DNA from: Bacillota bacterium
GTDB taxonomy: Bacteria > Bacillota > Clostridia > Oscillospirales > Acutalibacteraceae
Reading direction: 5' to 3'
DNA length: 64,000 nucleotides
Assembly (NCBI GenBank): GCA_022706685.1
Contig: JAKJCA010000010.1
Span: forward strand, 1 to 64,000
A model generated the notes under the pieces. It did no database searches, was not told the DNA's origin, and saw only the letters and a list, made by a program, of their open reading frames with translations. The translations under genes were made by a program, and so were the position numbers. Shown in pieces: positions 27,113 through 35,673 of the stretch; within the stretch, counting starts at the first letter, position 1; every line of letters begins with the position of its first letter.

Positions 27113-28768
27113 TTGAACCGGATCGTCGGCTTTTTGAAAAGCATTTTCGTCTATTGGAAAAAGCCGAAAGACGGGGAATACGTCAGCAACAAGGAAATCT
27201 TCTATTTCGGGCTCGGCGCCATGGGCACCATTATTGTCGACGCCATCGGCATCGGCTGGGGCGTCGGCTGTTTTTTAATCGGCGCCATCTATAAAATCAC
27301 GTTCCGTGATTTATATATCATCGGTTTCATCAACATGCTCACCGGGTTTATTTACGGGCCCATCGGCATGATTATCACCGACAACCTGGGCAACGTGCCG
27401 AAACAGACGATGAAAAAACTCAACCGGTATCTGATACCTTCCGCTGCGGCGGGCGGGCTTTTCATGCTGCTGCCGAACACCTTTCTGTCCAGCATTCTCC
27501 CCGCGTTCCCCAAAATCCTCGGGTGGAACTTTTTGTTCGGCTGCATCGCCGCCCATTACAACAAGTTCGTCTTGAAAAAGTTTTCACCGCGGTTCGGCAA
27601 GTTCCGCTCCCTGATTGTCACCGGCTGGCTGCCGGCCATGGCCGCCACGGCCCTGATCGTCTATCTGCCTTTCAGGGAGATGTATTACCCGAACAAGCTT
27701 TGGATATTGAACTGCCTGTTCGGATTTTTCGGCATGACAAAAACGTTCACCGCCCAAAGGGGGGCCCTGCAGAACGTCATTTCACCCAATACGCAGGAAA
27801 GGGTGAAAATCAACACGGTCATGACCACCCTCATGGCTCCCATATACGGCTTTATGGGGATTCTCGTGCCGATTCTGGCGACCTATACGGGCGGCCTGAA
27901 CAACTACAACACCTACCGCGTTTACGTCATGATTTTCTTTCTGATCGGGGTACCGCTGACGCTGTTCATGGGCTTCGGGGTCAAGGACCGCATCATCCTG
28001 GAGGAAAAGCACACAACCGACATCAAAATGTTCGAGGGCATCAAACAGGTGCTGAAAAACAAATACCTCTGGATATTTTATATTTCCGACAACATGGGCG
28101 CGATCACCTCGGGGGTGGTCAGCCTGGTCAATATCGTCATCATCTATATGCTCCGCGAGGACTGGCTGATGGGCATCGTGAACTTTTTCACCGGTATTTT
28201 CGGTTTCCCGGGGCTGTTTCTGGCACCTTTTTTCGCCAAAAGAATCGGCAAGCGCAACATGGTCCTCATGGCGCGGTTTTTGTATTACTCCTACTTTCTT
28301 TTCGCCTACCTTGCGGTGAAATTCAGCAACGCCTATCTGCTCTATATCGGGCTGATACTCAGCAACCTGTTCAATACGTCCGGCAGCATCGCGCGCGATA
28401 CGATGACTTCGGACATGTGGGATTACCAGCAGTACATCTCCGGCAAGCGGTTGGAATCGAGCATGGGTATTCTCAACACGCTGGGCAGCCCCGTCGTGAC
28501 GCTTATGGCGATGACGGTGCCGGTCGTCTACGGCATCATCGGCTTCACGAACGACTGGAACCTGCTGTATATGCCCGATATACGGACAAAGATACTCAAC
28601 GTCACGTTGCTGCTGTGCCTGATCGCGCATACGCTGGGCATCATTCCATACTTTTTCTATGACCTGTCGGAGAAGAAGCACGCCAAAATCATCGCTCAGC
28701 TGGAAGAGCGCAAAAGGAGCCTGGACGCAGGGCTGACAGACTGCACGCAAGGCGGTGATATGCCATGA
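27113..28768 (+). CDS. MFS/GPH-type transporter, long form
   Basis: 551 residues, longer than the neighbour because of a cytoplasmic N-terminal segment (about 35 residues, FVYWKKPKDGEYVSNKE) and longer loops. About 12 hydrophobic helices are visible, with the basic cytoplasmic loop APFFAKRIGKRNMVLMARF in the second half. The N-half counterpart (FSPRFGKFRSLIV) has lost most of the usual basic residues. The start is a TTG with AAGGA about ten bases upstream; a GTG just before lies in another frame. The last codons overlap the LRR lipoprotein start by four bases (ATGA), so the two are tightly coupled. Likely substrate: a glycan fragment; not determinable. Confidence 0.82.
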   Translation: MNRIVGFLKSIFVYWKKPKDGEYVSNKEIFYFGLGAMGTIIVDAIGIGWGVGCFLIGAIYKITFRDLYIIGFINMLTGFIYGPIGMIITDNLGNVPKQTMKKLNRYLIPSAAAGGLFMLLPNTFLSSILPAFPKILGWNFLFGCIAAHYNKFVLKKFSPRFGKFRSLIVTGWLPAMAATALIVYLPFREMYYPNKLWILNCLFGFFGMTKTFTAQRGALQNVISPNTQERVKINTVMTTLMAPIYGFMGILVPILATYTGGLNNYNTYRVYVMIFFLIGVPLTLFMGFGVKDRIILEEKHTTDIKMFEGIKQVLKNKYLWIFYISDNMGAITSGVVSLVNIVIIYMLREDWLMGIVNFFTGIFGFPGLFLAPFFAKRIGKRNMVLMARFLYYSYFLFAYLAVKFSNAYLLYIGLILSNLFNTSGSIARDTMTSDMWDYQQYISGKRLESSMGILNTLGSPVVTLMAMTVPVVYGIIGFTNDWNLLYMPDIRTKILNVTLLLCLIAHTLGIIPYFFYDLSEKKHAKIIAQLEERKRSLDAGLTDCTQGGDMP

Positions 28769-29601
28769 AAAGAATCCGCAAAGCGGCGGCCGTTTTTATC
28801 GCGGCCGTTGTGCTGTTGTCGTTATTCGGCTGCGCCGGCCTGAGCGAATCAATCAAATACAAAAACACGGACGGCGGGCTGGCCCTCTTCCGTTACTCCG
28901 GCATACCCACCGTCGACCGTTTGACCATCCCGGCCGAAAAAGACGGGAAACCGGTCGTCGAGATCATGGAGTTCGCGGTGTCAAGCGCGGAATACTTAAA
29001 GACGGTCACCATCGGAAAAAATATCCGTAAAATCGCCCAAAGGGCTTTCACGAACTGTCCGGCGCTCGAAGCATACAAGGTGGAAAACGGCAATGCCTGG
29101 TTTGAAACGGACGGCAGCGGCGTTTTGTACACAAAAGGCAAAAAAGCTCTGGTCGCCTATCCGTGCGCAAGGGTGAAACTGGAAAAAGACAGCGGCGGCA
29201 ATATCATAAAAGGCGCCGAATTTGACGTGCCGCCGACGGTGACGGAAATACGCGACGCGGCGTTTTACCTGTGCGGCAACCTGACGAAAATCACTTTCCC
29301 CGAAGGGTTGCGGAAAATCGGGAACTACGCGTTTATGAAGTGCGAGAACCTCAGCAACTTCACGTTCCCCGAGTCCCTGGCCGAAATCGGGAGAGACGCG
29401 TTTTCTTACTGCGACAGTCTAACCCGGGTGACCCTGCCGGAAAACACCGGAATCATCGGGGATTACGCCTTCTTTTCGCTGTCAAGCAGCATCGAGAAGA
29501 TTGTCGTACTGTGCCCGCAAAACAAATTGCGGGCGGGAAAGGACTGGGTGCCGAAAGCCAAGGGGCAGGTCAATGTCGAGGTCCCTGTCGAATACCGCTG
29601 A
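28765..29601 (+). CDS. LRR_5 (BspA-like) leucine-rich repeat lipoprotein
   Basis: 278 residues. A lipoprotein signal ends in LFGC with the lipidated Cys at 23, so the protein should be anchored on the outside of the cell. From about 60 onward it carries LRR_5 repeats of about 23 residues with the pattern AFxxCxxLxxItFPegLxxIGxxAF, at least five in a row, interrupted around 105-150. Such BspA-type repeats often bind proteins or glycans at surfaces. Its start overlaps the upstream transporter stop (ATGA), which is unusual for a surface lipoprotein and suggests function together with that transporter, for example presenting substrate to it. Confidence 0.85.
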   Translation: MKRIRKAAAVFIAAVVLLSLFGCAGLSESIKYKNTDGGLALFRYSGIPTVDRLTIPAEKDGKPVVEIMEFAVSSAEYLKTVTIGKNIRKIAQRAFTNCPALEAYKVENGNAWFETDGSGVLYTKGKKALVAYPCARVKLEKDSGGNIIKGAEFDVPPTVTEIRDAAFYLCGNLTKITFPEGLRKIGNYAFMKCENLSNFTFPESLAEIGRDAFSYCDSLTRVTLPENTGIIGDYAFFSLSSSIEKIVVLCPQNKLRAGKDWVPKAKGQVNVEVPVEYR

Positions 29602-29667
29602 ACCGGGAACAACCGTTTTGCCGCCGGCCAAGGCAACGTGAAACAGATGAAAGAAAGGTGAACCGCT

Positions 29668-30645
29668 ATGTTCGACCAGCTGCTCGGCAAGTTTTCCTAC
29701 CGTGAAAAAGTCATGTGGGCCAGGCTTTTCAAGGCCTTGTGCGGGCTTTTCAACCCCGCAACCCTCGGTTCTTTTACCCGCGTGGCCGCATCGATTCTCC
29801 TGATTGCGGAACTGCTCGGCGCGCTGATGTTTCAGCTGCCCCAGACGCCGCGGGGCCAGGCGATCGATTTGTCCGAATGGCAGCTGGTCTGGTCCGACGA
29901 ATTTGACGGCAGCAAACTCGACGCCTCGAAATGGAGCAATTGGTATGTCAACGCGCCCCGGCGGGGCGGATACTGGGATAAAAACCAGATCCTTGTCGAA
30001 GACGGCTGCCTGAAAATCAGGACCCAATACCGGGACGACGTGCCCGGCAAGGCAGGCTGGTATTCCGGAGAGGTGGAAACCAAGAACAGGTTCGCCAAAA
30101 AATACGGCTATTTTGAGTGCCGCTGCATCTGCCCGGGCGGCATCGGCTTATGGGCTGCGTTTTGGACGCTCGGCGAAGGGATGTTCGCGCCGCCGACCGG
30201 CAGCGCCGCAAACGGCTGCGAAATCGACATGTTCGAATCCCCGAATTTTTCGGCAAAGACCCGTTTCATGCGCGACGGCGTCAATCAGGCCACCGGTTAC
30301 GACGGTTACGACGGCGTCATCAGCAAAGGCGTCGTGCTCGGCAAATATGCCGGCAAGAATATTTATACGCAGTTCAACACCTACGGCCTCGAATGGAACG
30401 AAAACGAAATCATTTTCTATATCAACGGCGTCGAAACCGACCGTCTGACCGGCGTCTGGGTCCCGCAGGTCGAACAGTATCTTTTGCTCTCCGTCGAAGT
30501 GGCGGGCCAGACACAGGAACTGGGCATCGGCGGACAGTCCGTGCCCTTCCTGAGGGAAAAAGATAATATTGCGCAGAACGACAGCAGTATTTTCCCGCTG
30601 GATTTTATCGTTGATTACGTCCGGGTTTATGACAGAAAACCGTAA
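29668..30645 (+). CDS. membrane-anchored GH16 glycoside hydrolase
   Basis: 325 residues. After a basic stretch, residues about 40-58 form one hydrophobic segment (signal anchor). The GH16 fold follows, beginning WQLVWSDEFDGSKLD near 71. The catalytic motif ExDxxE is present as Glu185-Ile-Asp187-Met-Phe-Glu190, with the nucleophile and acid/base Glu in place. FWTLGE before it and FNTYGLEWNENEIIFYING after it are typical. Members cleave beta-1,3/1,4-glucans, xyloglucan or red-algal galactans; the substrate cannot be chosen here. AAAGGTG precedes the ATG. It lies in one transcription unit with two transporters and an LRR lipoprotein, suggesting that it releases the imported sugars at the surface. 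Confidence 0.92.
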   Translation: MFDQLLGKFSYREKVMWARLFKALCGLFNPATLGSFTRVAASILLIAELLGALMFQLPQTPRGQAIDLSEWQLVWSDEFDGSKLDASKWSNWYVNAPRRGGYWDKNQILVEDGCLKIRTQYRDDVPGKAGWYSGEVETKNRFAKKYGYFECRCICPGGIGLWAAFWTLGEGMFAPPTGSAANGCEIDMFESPNFSAKTRFMRDGVNQATGYDGYDGVISKGVVLGKYAGKNIYTQFNTYGLEWNENEIIFYINGVETDRLTGVWVPQVEQYLLLSVEVAGQTQELGIGGQSVPFLREKDNIAQNDSSIFPLDFIVDYVRVYDRKP

Positions 30646-30690
30646 AATCGAACGCATCGGCGGGCATAAGAGATGGAGGGCGAGGGGACT

Positions 30691-31269
30691 ATGAAAGCCG
30701 GCGAACCGGACAGCGGCCAAACATTGACGGCCTTTCAGCGCGAAGAACTGCTGGCTGTTTTGAAGGCGCGGTTTGAGATCAACTTGAGCCGCCATCCGGG
30801 CCTTTCATGGCTCGAAGCGGCGGCACGCCTGGCAGCCGAACCGGGCAAACTGCGGTCGCTTTATGAAATGGAAAGAAGCGGCGGCGAGCCGGATGTGACC
30901 GGTTTTGACGAACAGACGGGCGAATACATTTTTACCGACTGCTCGGCGGAAAGCCCGGCCGGCCGCAGGAGCCTATGCTATGACCAGGAGGCGCTTGACG
31001 CCAGGAAAGAGAACAAGCCGGCGGGCAGCGCGTTGGGGATGGCCTCCGAAATGGGTGCCGAATTGCTCGATGAGCGCGCATACCGGCAGCTGCAGAAACT
31101 CGGGGCGTTTGACGTAAAAACATCCAGCTGGATTTTGACGCCGCCCGATATCCGGCGGCTCGGCGGGGCGCTCTTTGCCGATCGGCGTTACGGCCGGGTT
31201 TTCGTCTACCACAACGGCGCGGATTCCTACTACGGCGCCAGGGGATTCCGCTGCATGCTGCGGGTATAG
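30691..31269 (+). CDS. DUF4256 domain protein
   Basis: 192 residues. Matches the uncharacterised DUF4256 family: an N-terminal helix ELLAVLKARFEINLSRHPGLSW, a central TGFDEQTGEYIFTDCSAESPAGRRSLCYDQEALDARKENKP block, and a C-terminal RRLGGALFADRRYGRVFVYHNGADSYYGARGFR. The conserved Asp/Tyr/His/Arg residues in the last two blocks suggest an enzyme-like pocket, but no function is known to me. No signal peptide or membrane helix. The ATG at 30691 is used; another ATG six codons upstream is possible, but its ribosome binding site is poorer. Probably co-transcribed with GH16 (45 bases). Confidence 0.85.
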   Translation: MKAGEPDSGQTLTAFQREELLAVLKARFEINLSRHPGLSWLEAAARLAAEPGKLRSLYEMERSGGEPDVTGFDEQTGEYIFTDCSAESPAGRRSLCYDQEALDARKENKPAGSALGMASEMGAELLDERAYRQLQKLGAFDVKTSSWILTPPDIRRLGGALFADRRYGRVFVYHNGADSYYGARGFRCMLRV

Positions 31270-31283
31270 GGGCGGATTCTGTT

Positions 31284-31299
31284 TGCCTGATGTCAGGCA
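31284..31299. repeat. short perfect inverted repeat between DUF4256 and DUF1538 genes
   Basis: TGCCTGA-TG-TCAGGCA: two 7-base arms around a 2-base centre. No T-run follows, so it is not a good terminator. It could be an operator for the DUF1538-PII pair, whose first start codon lies about 105 bases downstream, or chance. Confidence 0.4.
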
Positions 31300-31404
31300 G
31301 GGCGGCGTGTCTGCTTCGTAAAGAACGCAAGGGAACGCTGTTGAGCGGGCGCAAGCAGCTGCTTCGGATATCTTTCATCTTCATTCGGGGAGGGATAAAA
31401 CACT

Positions 31405-32919
31405 TTGCGTGTGCTGGGCAAAAAATTCAAAGAAGCGCTCTTTGCCGTGGTTCCGATCACGGCGCTGGTACTGGTACTGAATTTCACGCTCACACCGCTT
31501 GAAACGCCGCTGATCGTACGCTTTGTCATCGGCGCAGGATTGATTATCATCGGGCTGGCTCTTTTTCTTCTCGGCGTAAACGTCGGCATCACCCCTATCG
31601 GCAACCACATGGGGTCGATCATAACCAGGCGCAACAACATCTGGATTGTCGTCACAGCCGGCCTGGCGCTTGGCTTTATTGTTTCGATTGCCGAACCGGA
31701 TTTGCATATTCTGGCGGGTCAGGTGAGCGAAGTCACCTCGGGGACGGTGACCAAATTTGCCCTCGTCGGAGTCGTTTCGGCGGGCATTGCGGTCATGCTC
31801 GCATTGGGTTTGGCGCGGATTGTTTACAACATTCCTCTTTATCCGGTTCTCGCCGCGCTTTATGGGATCATCCTGGTTCTCGCCTTGTTTGCATCGCCCG
31901 AGTTTCTGGCCATTTCGTTTGATGCTTCCGGCGCGACAACCGGCGCCCTGACCGTGCCTTTTATCCTCGCGCTTGCGGTCGGCGTTTCTTCCCTGAAAAA
32001 AGACAGTAAAGCCTCCGAAACGGACAGTTTCGGCCTGGTCGCCATCGCGTCAACCGGGGCGATCATTGCCCCGATGCTGATGGGCGTCGTTGCCAAGCCA
32101 CAGGGGCTGACGGGGATATTTCAACCGGACAAAGCGGTGTCGGACGCCGTATTGCTGCCCTTTGCCCAAAAATTCCCCGTGATTGCGCTGGAGATTTTGA
32201 TAGCCCTGTCCCCCATTTTGCTGGTGTTTGTGTTCTTCCAGGCGGTGTTTTTCAGAATGCCGGCAAAACCGTTTTTTACCACGCTTATCGGCATGTTCAT
32301 CACTTTTACAGGGCTTGTTTTTTTCCTTGTCGGCGTCAACGCGGGTTTCATGGATGCCGCGGGTTTGATCGGTCAAAAAATGGCGCAGCTCGACAGCAAA
32401 GTTTACGTCGTCGCTTTCGGTTTTATCCTGGGGCTTGTCACAATCCTCGCGGAGCCGGCCGTTCACGTGCTGACCGACCAAATCGAGGATGTTACCAGCG
32501 GTTATGTGAAAAAGAGGCTGGTCATGCTCGCGCTTTGCGTCGGCGTCGGCGCGGCGGTGGCATTGTCCATGCTGCGCATCGTTATGCCGGGGATACGGCT
32601 TTGGCATTATCTGCTGCCCGGATACATCCTTTCCATCGCCATGACGTTCTTTGTGCCGAAACTTTTTGTCGGCATCGCTTTTGATTCCGGCGGGGTGGCC
32701 TCAGGGCCGATGACGGCAACTTTTATCCTCGCTTTTTCACAGGGGGCCGCCGGGGCGGCGCAAGGCGCGGACGTTTTGGCGGAAGGGTTCGGGATGATCG
32801 CCATGGTGGCTATGACGCCGATTATTACCCTGCAAGCGATGGGCTTGCTGTTTTTAATCAAGACAAAAAGAGGAGGCGCGAAGAGAAGTGGGGCATCAAA
32901 CGCAGCCGGAGGGTTTTGA
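31405..32919 (+). CDS. DUF1538 membrane protein with internal duplication
   Basis: 504 residues with about 12-13 hydrophobic helices. The two halves are direct repeats offset by about 253 residues: AEPDLHILAGQVSEVTSG (96-113) matches AEPAVHVLTDQIEDVTSG (349-366), and ISFDASGATTG (170-180) matches IAFDSGGVASG (424-434). The Asp/Glu/His/Ser residues inside membrane-like segments look like ion or solute ligands, so a transporter or channel is inferred; the family (DUF1538) has no established substrate. The start is a TTG at 31405 with GGGGAGGG about 11 bases upstream; a GTG two codons later is an alternative. The last 32 bases overlap the PII-like gene, a coupling that recalls AmtB-GlnK pairs. 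Confidence 0.88.
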   Translation: MRVLGKKFKEALFAVVPITALVLVLNFTLTPLETPLIVRFVIGAGLIIIGLALFLLGVNVGITPIGNHMGSIITRRNNIWIVVTAGLALGFIVSIAEPDLHILAGQVSEVTSGTVTKFALVGVVSAGIAVMLALGLARIVYNIPLYPVLAALYGIILVLALFASPEFLAISFDASGATTGALTVPFILALAVGVSSLKKDSKASETDSFGLVAIASTGAIIAPMLMGVVAKPQGLTGIFQPDKAVSDAVLLPFAQKFPVIALEILIALSPILLVFVFFQAVFFRMPAKPFFTTLIGMFITFTGLVFFLVGVNAGFMDAAGLIGQKMAQLDSKVYVVAFGFILGLVTILAEPAVHVLTDQIEDVTSGYVKKRLVMLALCVGVGAAVALSMLRIVMPGIRLWHYLLPGYILSIAMTFFVPKLFVGIAFDSGGVASGPMTATFILAFSQGAAGAAQGADVLAEGFGMIAMVAMTPIITLQAMGLLFLIKTKRGGAKRSGASNAAGGF

Positions 32920-33556
32920 TCTCCTTTATGCGGTTGTGGACTGCGGCGCTGGCAGCCGGGTGATGCATATCGCCAAACGCTGCGGCGTGTCGGGCGGTAC
33001 CGTGATGATCGGCCGCGGCACCGCGCACAACCATTTGCTGGAGTATCTGGGGCTTGCGGACGCAAGAAAAGAAATCGTTATGATGGTCAGCGGCAGGCAG
33101 ACGGCGCAGACCGCTGCCGGAGCAATCGCGCGGGAACTGAAGATTGAAAAAGCAAACCGCGGTATCGTCTTCACGGTACCCGTGTGCAGCGTAACGGGCA
33201 CGCACGCCATGGTGTGCGGCAATATCGAACAGGCGGGAGGCGAAAGCGCAGCGATGTTTAAACTGATAACGGTTGTTGTGCCGAAAGGGAGCGCGGAACA
33301 GGTCATTGACGCCGCGGCGAAAGCAGGCGCAAAGGGCGGCACCATCATCAACGCCAGGGGCGCAGGAATCCACGAGACAGAAAAAGTCTTTATGATGGAC
33401 ATCGAGCCGGAAAAAGAAATCGTTTTGATCCTTTCGAAAGCCGACGGCGCCCATGCGCTCGTCGATTCCATCCGCGACAGTCTGAATTTGGACGAGACGC
33501 GCAAAGGGATTCTGTTCGTTCAAAATATCGGCGAAGCATACGGCATAGCCGACTGA
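32888..33556 (+). CDS. two-domain PII (GlnB)-like regulator paired with DUF1538
   Basis: 222 residues made of two PII-like ferredoxin-fold domains. Domain 1 (11-110) has AVVDCGAGSRVMHIAKRCGVSGGTVMIGRG; domain 2 (122-222) has LITVVVPKGSAEQVIDAAAKAGAKGGTIINARGAG and ends GILFVQNIGEAYGI. The GGT(V/I)xxxRG pattern matches the PII strand before the T-loop; the T-loops here are shorter and lack the Tyr uridylylated in classical GlnB. PII proteins bind ATP/ADP and 2-oxoglutarate and often gate a membrane partner. Start GTG at 32888 (AGGAGG 11 bases upstream), inside the end of the DUF1538 gene. A regulatory subunit of that membrane protein is the natural inference. Confidence 0.85.
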   Translation: MGHQTQPEGFDLLYAVVDCGAGSRVMHIAKRCGVSGGTVMIGRGTAHNHLLEYLGLADARKEIVMMVSGRQTAQTAAGAIARELKIEKANRGIVFTVPVCSVTGTHAMVCGNIEQAGGESAAMFKLITVVVPKGSAEQVIDAAAKAGAKGGTIINARGAGIHETEKVFMMDIEPEKEIVLILSKADGAHALVDSIRDSLNLDETRKGILFVQNIGEAYGIAD

Positions 33557-33598
33557 AAAGAGGAAATCCGCACTTTTCGGCCTGTTCGCATTTTCCTG

Positions 33599-33628
33599 TT
33601 GTATTATTGCATGGCGTAATGCGATAAT
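33599..33628 (+). promoter_or_regulatory. putative promoter for the DUF4965/glutaminase-type gene
   Basis: TTGTAT (33599-33604), an 18-base spacer and GATAAT (33623-33628). An imperfect inverted repeat ATTGCAT-N6-ATGCGAT lies in the spacer and -10 region and could be an operator. Moderate match only. Confidence 0.4.
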
Positions 33629-33663
33629 TGAGGCAATAATCATCACATCGGAGGTCAACCAGC

Positions 33664-35604
33664 ATGAGATTACCCGCATATCCGTTAATCACCATCGACC
33701 CCTTCATGAGCATCTGGAGCATGAGCGACACCCTCACGGCCGGAACCACGCAGTTGTGGTGCGGGCAGGACAAAACCCTGAAAGGCATCCTTTCGGTGGA
33801 CGGAAAAAAGTTCCGTTTCATGGGCAAGGGCAGGGAACGGCTGATTGCTCAAACCGGTCTGGAGATAACGCCGCTGATTACGACATATACGTTTGAAAAC
33901 CCGTCGTTCCGTCTTCAGGCCGACTTTTGGACGCCGCTGTTTTTGGACGACATCCATATCATGTCCACGCCCTGCAGTTTTATCGATTACCGTGTGACGG
34001 TGCTTGACGGCAAAAAGCACAGCGTTGAAATCGCCCTGACGATGGATGAAAATTTCTGTTATAACGGGGCAAAGAAAAAGCCGGTCACCGGAGGGGTTAA
34101 AACCGCCCGCGGCGTGGAGGCCGCGTTCATGGCGCGGGAAACCCAGGTACCGCTGGAAAGCACAGGCGACGGCGTCGGAATCGACTGGGGCGAGTTTTAC
34201 CTGTCCGGGGAAAACGCCTCTTTTGTGCGCGGCGATGCCGGTGCATTCCTTATCAGTGTGCATTCGGCCGAAACAGACGGCGGCTTTGCCGTGACAGATA
34301 TTGTTGCCTATGATGACGGTTACAGCATCGAATACCTCGGGCAGCAGCTCAAAGGCATCTGGACGGAAAAGTTCGCCGGTATTTTCGACGCCATAACGTA
34401 TTGCAGGGACAATCGCGAGGCGCTGCGCCAAAAAGCGGAGGAATGGAACGGCAGACTGCTGGCCGACGCCGAACGCTACGGGCAAGATTACCAGACCATC
34501 CTCACCGCCGCGTACCGTCAGGTGCTCGCGGCGCATAAACTGGCCAGGAACTCCGGCGGACAGCTGCTGTATATGTCCAAGGAGTGCCATTCCAACGGCT
34601 GCATCAATACGGTGGATGTTTCCTACCCTTCCGTGCCGCTGTTCCTTCTATATAACCCCGCCCTGGTGCAGGGAATGATGAACGGCATTTTTGATTTTGC
34701 GCGCCTGCCGGTTTGGAAAGGGGATTTCGCTCCCCATGATTTGGGCCAGTATCCGGTGGCGAACGGCCAGGTGTACGGCGTGACGGTCAAGGACGGCCAA
34801 GCGCGCAGGGAAATCTATCAGATGCGCGAAGACGTGTTCGACTTCAAACACCAGATGCCGGTGGAGGAATGCGGCAATATGCTCATTATGGCGTACGCGT
34901 ACGCCATTGCCGGCAGCGACACGGATTTTTTGAAACGGAACCTGGACTTGCTGAAAAAATGGGCGGACTACCTGGTAAAAACAGGGAACGACCTGGCGTA
35001 TCAGTTGTGCACGGACGATTTTGCCGGCGCGCTGGCTCAAAACGTCAACCTCGCGGTGAAATCCTGCATCGGTATCGCCTGCTTCGGCAGAATCCTTTCG
35101 CTGTTGGGCGAGAGCGGCGGCGGTGATTACCAAAAAGCCGCCGAGGCGAACGCCTCCGATCTCGTCCGGCGCGCAAGGGAGGGCAGGCGGCTGCGTCTGG
35201 CGTTCGATCAAAAGGGCAGCTGGAGTTTGAAATACAACATGGTTTGGAATTTCATCTTCGGACTCGGCCTTTTTGACGAACAGGTCGCCGCCGACGAAAT
35301 CGCTTTTTACTACGGCAAAGAAAACAAATACGGCGTGCCGCTCGACAGCCGGAAGACTTTCACCAAGTCCGACTGGCTGATGTGGGCCGCCGCGCTAGAC
35401 AGCAGCGGGGAAGCGGTCCGGCGTTTCGCGAAAGATTTGGCGGCGATGCTCGCGGACACCAAAAACCGCGTACCGTTTACAGACTGGTACGAAACGAAAA
35501 ACGCTAAAATGTGCTGGATGTGGCACCGCACGGTGCTCGGCGGGCTGTGGATGCCTCTGCTGCGGGACCGGTGGGAAGAGATAACGCGCGGGCAGGGCCG
35601 GTAA
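33664..35604 (+). CDS. DUF5127/DUF4965/DUF1793 glutaminase-type protein
   Basis: 646 residues. The order and motifs match the glutaminase GtaA-like family: an N-terminal beta domain starting PAYPLITIDPFMSIWSMSD, then a helical toroid with KECHSNGCINTVDVSYPSVPLFLLYNPAL and the hallmark MPVEECGNMLIM near residue 399. Also FAGALAQNVNLAVKSCIGIACF and the closing MCWMWHRTVLGGLWMPLL. Fungal members were described as glutaminases, but many bacterial ones sit in carbohydrate loci and may act on glycans. No signal peptide is visible, so it is probably cytoplasmic. The gene stands alone with its own promoter, and ends at a hairpin terminator. CGGAGG lies upstream of the ATG. Confidence 0.88.
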   Translation: MRLPAYPLITIDPFMSIWSMSDTLTAGTTQLWCGQDKTLKGILSVDGKKFRFMGKGRERLIAQTGLEITPLITTYTFENPSFRLQADFWTPLFLDDIHIMSTPCSFIDYRVTVLDGKKHSVEIALTMDENFCYNGAKKKPVTGGVKTARGVEAAFMARETQVPLESTGDGVGIDWGEFYLSGENASFVRGDAGAFLISVHSAETDGGFAVTDIVAYDDGYSIEYLGQQLKGIWTEKFAGIFDAITYCRDNREALRQKAEEWNGRLLADAERYGQDYQTILTAAYRQVLAAHKLARNSGGQLLYMSKECHSNGCINTVDVSYPSVPLFLLYNPALVQGMMNGIFDFARLPVWKGDFAPHDLGQYPVANGQVYGVTVKDGQARREIYQMREDVFDFKHQMPVEECGNMLIMAYAYAIAGSDTDFLKRNLDLLKKWADYLVKTGNDLAYQLCTDDFAGALAQNVNLAVKSCIGIACFGRILSLLGESGGGDYQKAAEANASDLVRRAREGRRLRLAFDQKGSWSLKYNMVWNFIFGLGLFDEQVAADEIAFYYGKENKYGVPLDSRKTFTKSDWLMWAAALDSSGEAVRRFAKDLAAMLADTKNRVPFTDWYETKNAKMCWMWHRTVLGGLWMPLLRDRWEEITRGQGR

Positions 35605-35615
35605 ACTGTGTCTGA

Positions 35616-35660
35616 AAACGGCCCCGGAACCTTCAAAGGCGCCGAGGCCGTTATTTTTTA
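35616..35660 (+). terminator. intrinsic terminator after the DUF4965/glutaminase-type gene
   Basis: A 7-bp stem AACGGCC (35617-35623) / GGCCGTT (35646-35652) with inner pairing is followed by A and six T residues. It lies 12 bases after the stop at 35604 and between convergent genes. On the opposite strand the T-run is weak (TTTTC), so its action is mainly on the plus strand. Confidence 0.8.
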
Positions 35661-35673
35661 CAGGCCGCTTGTG

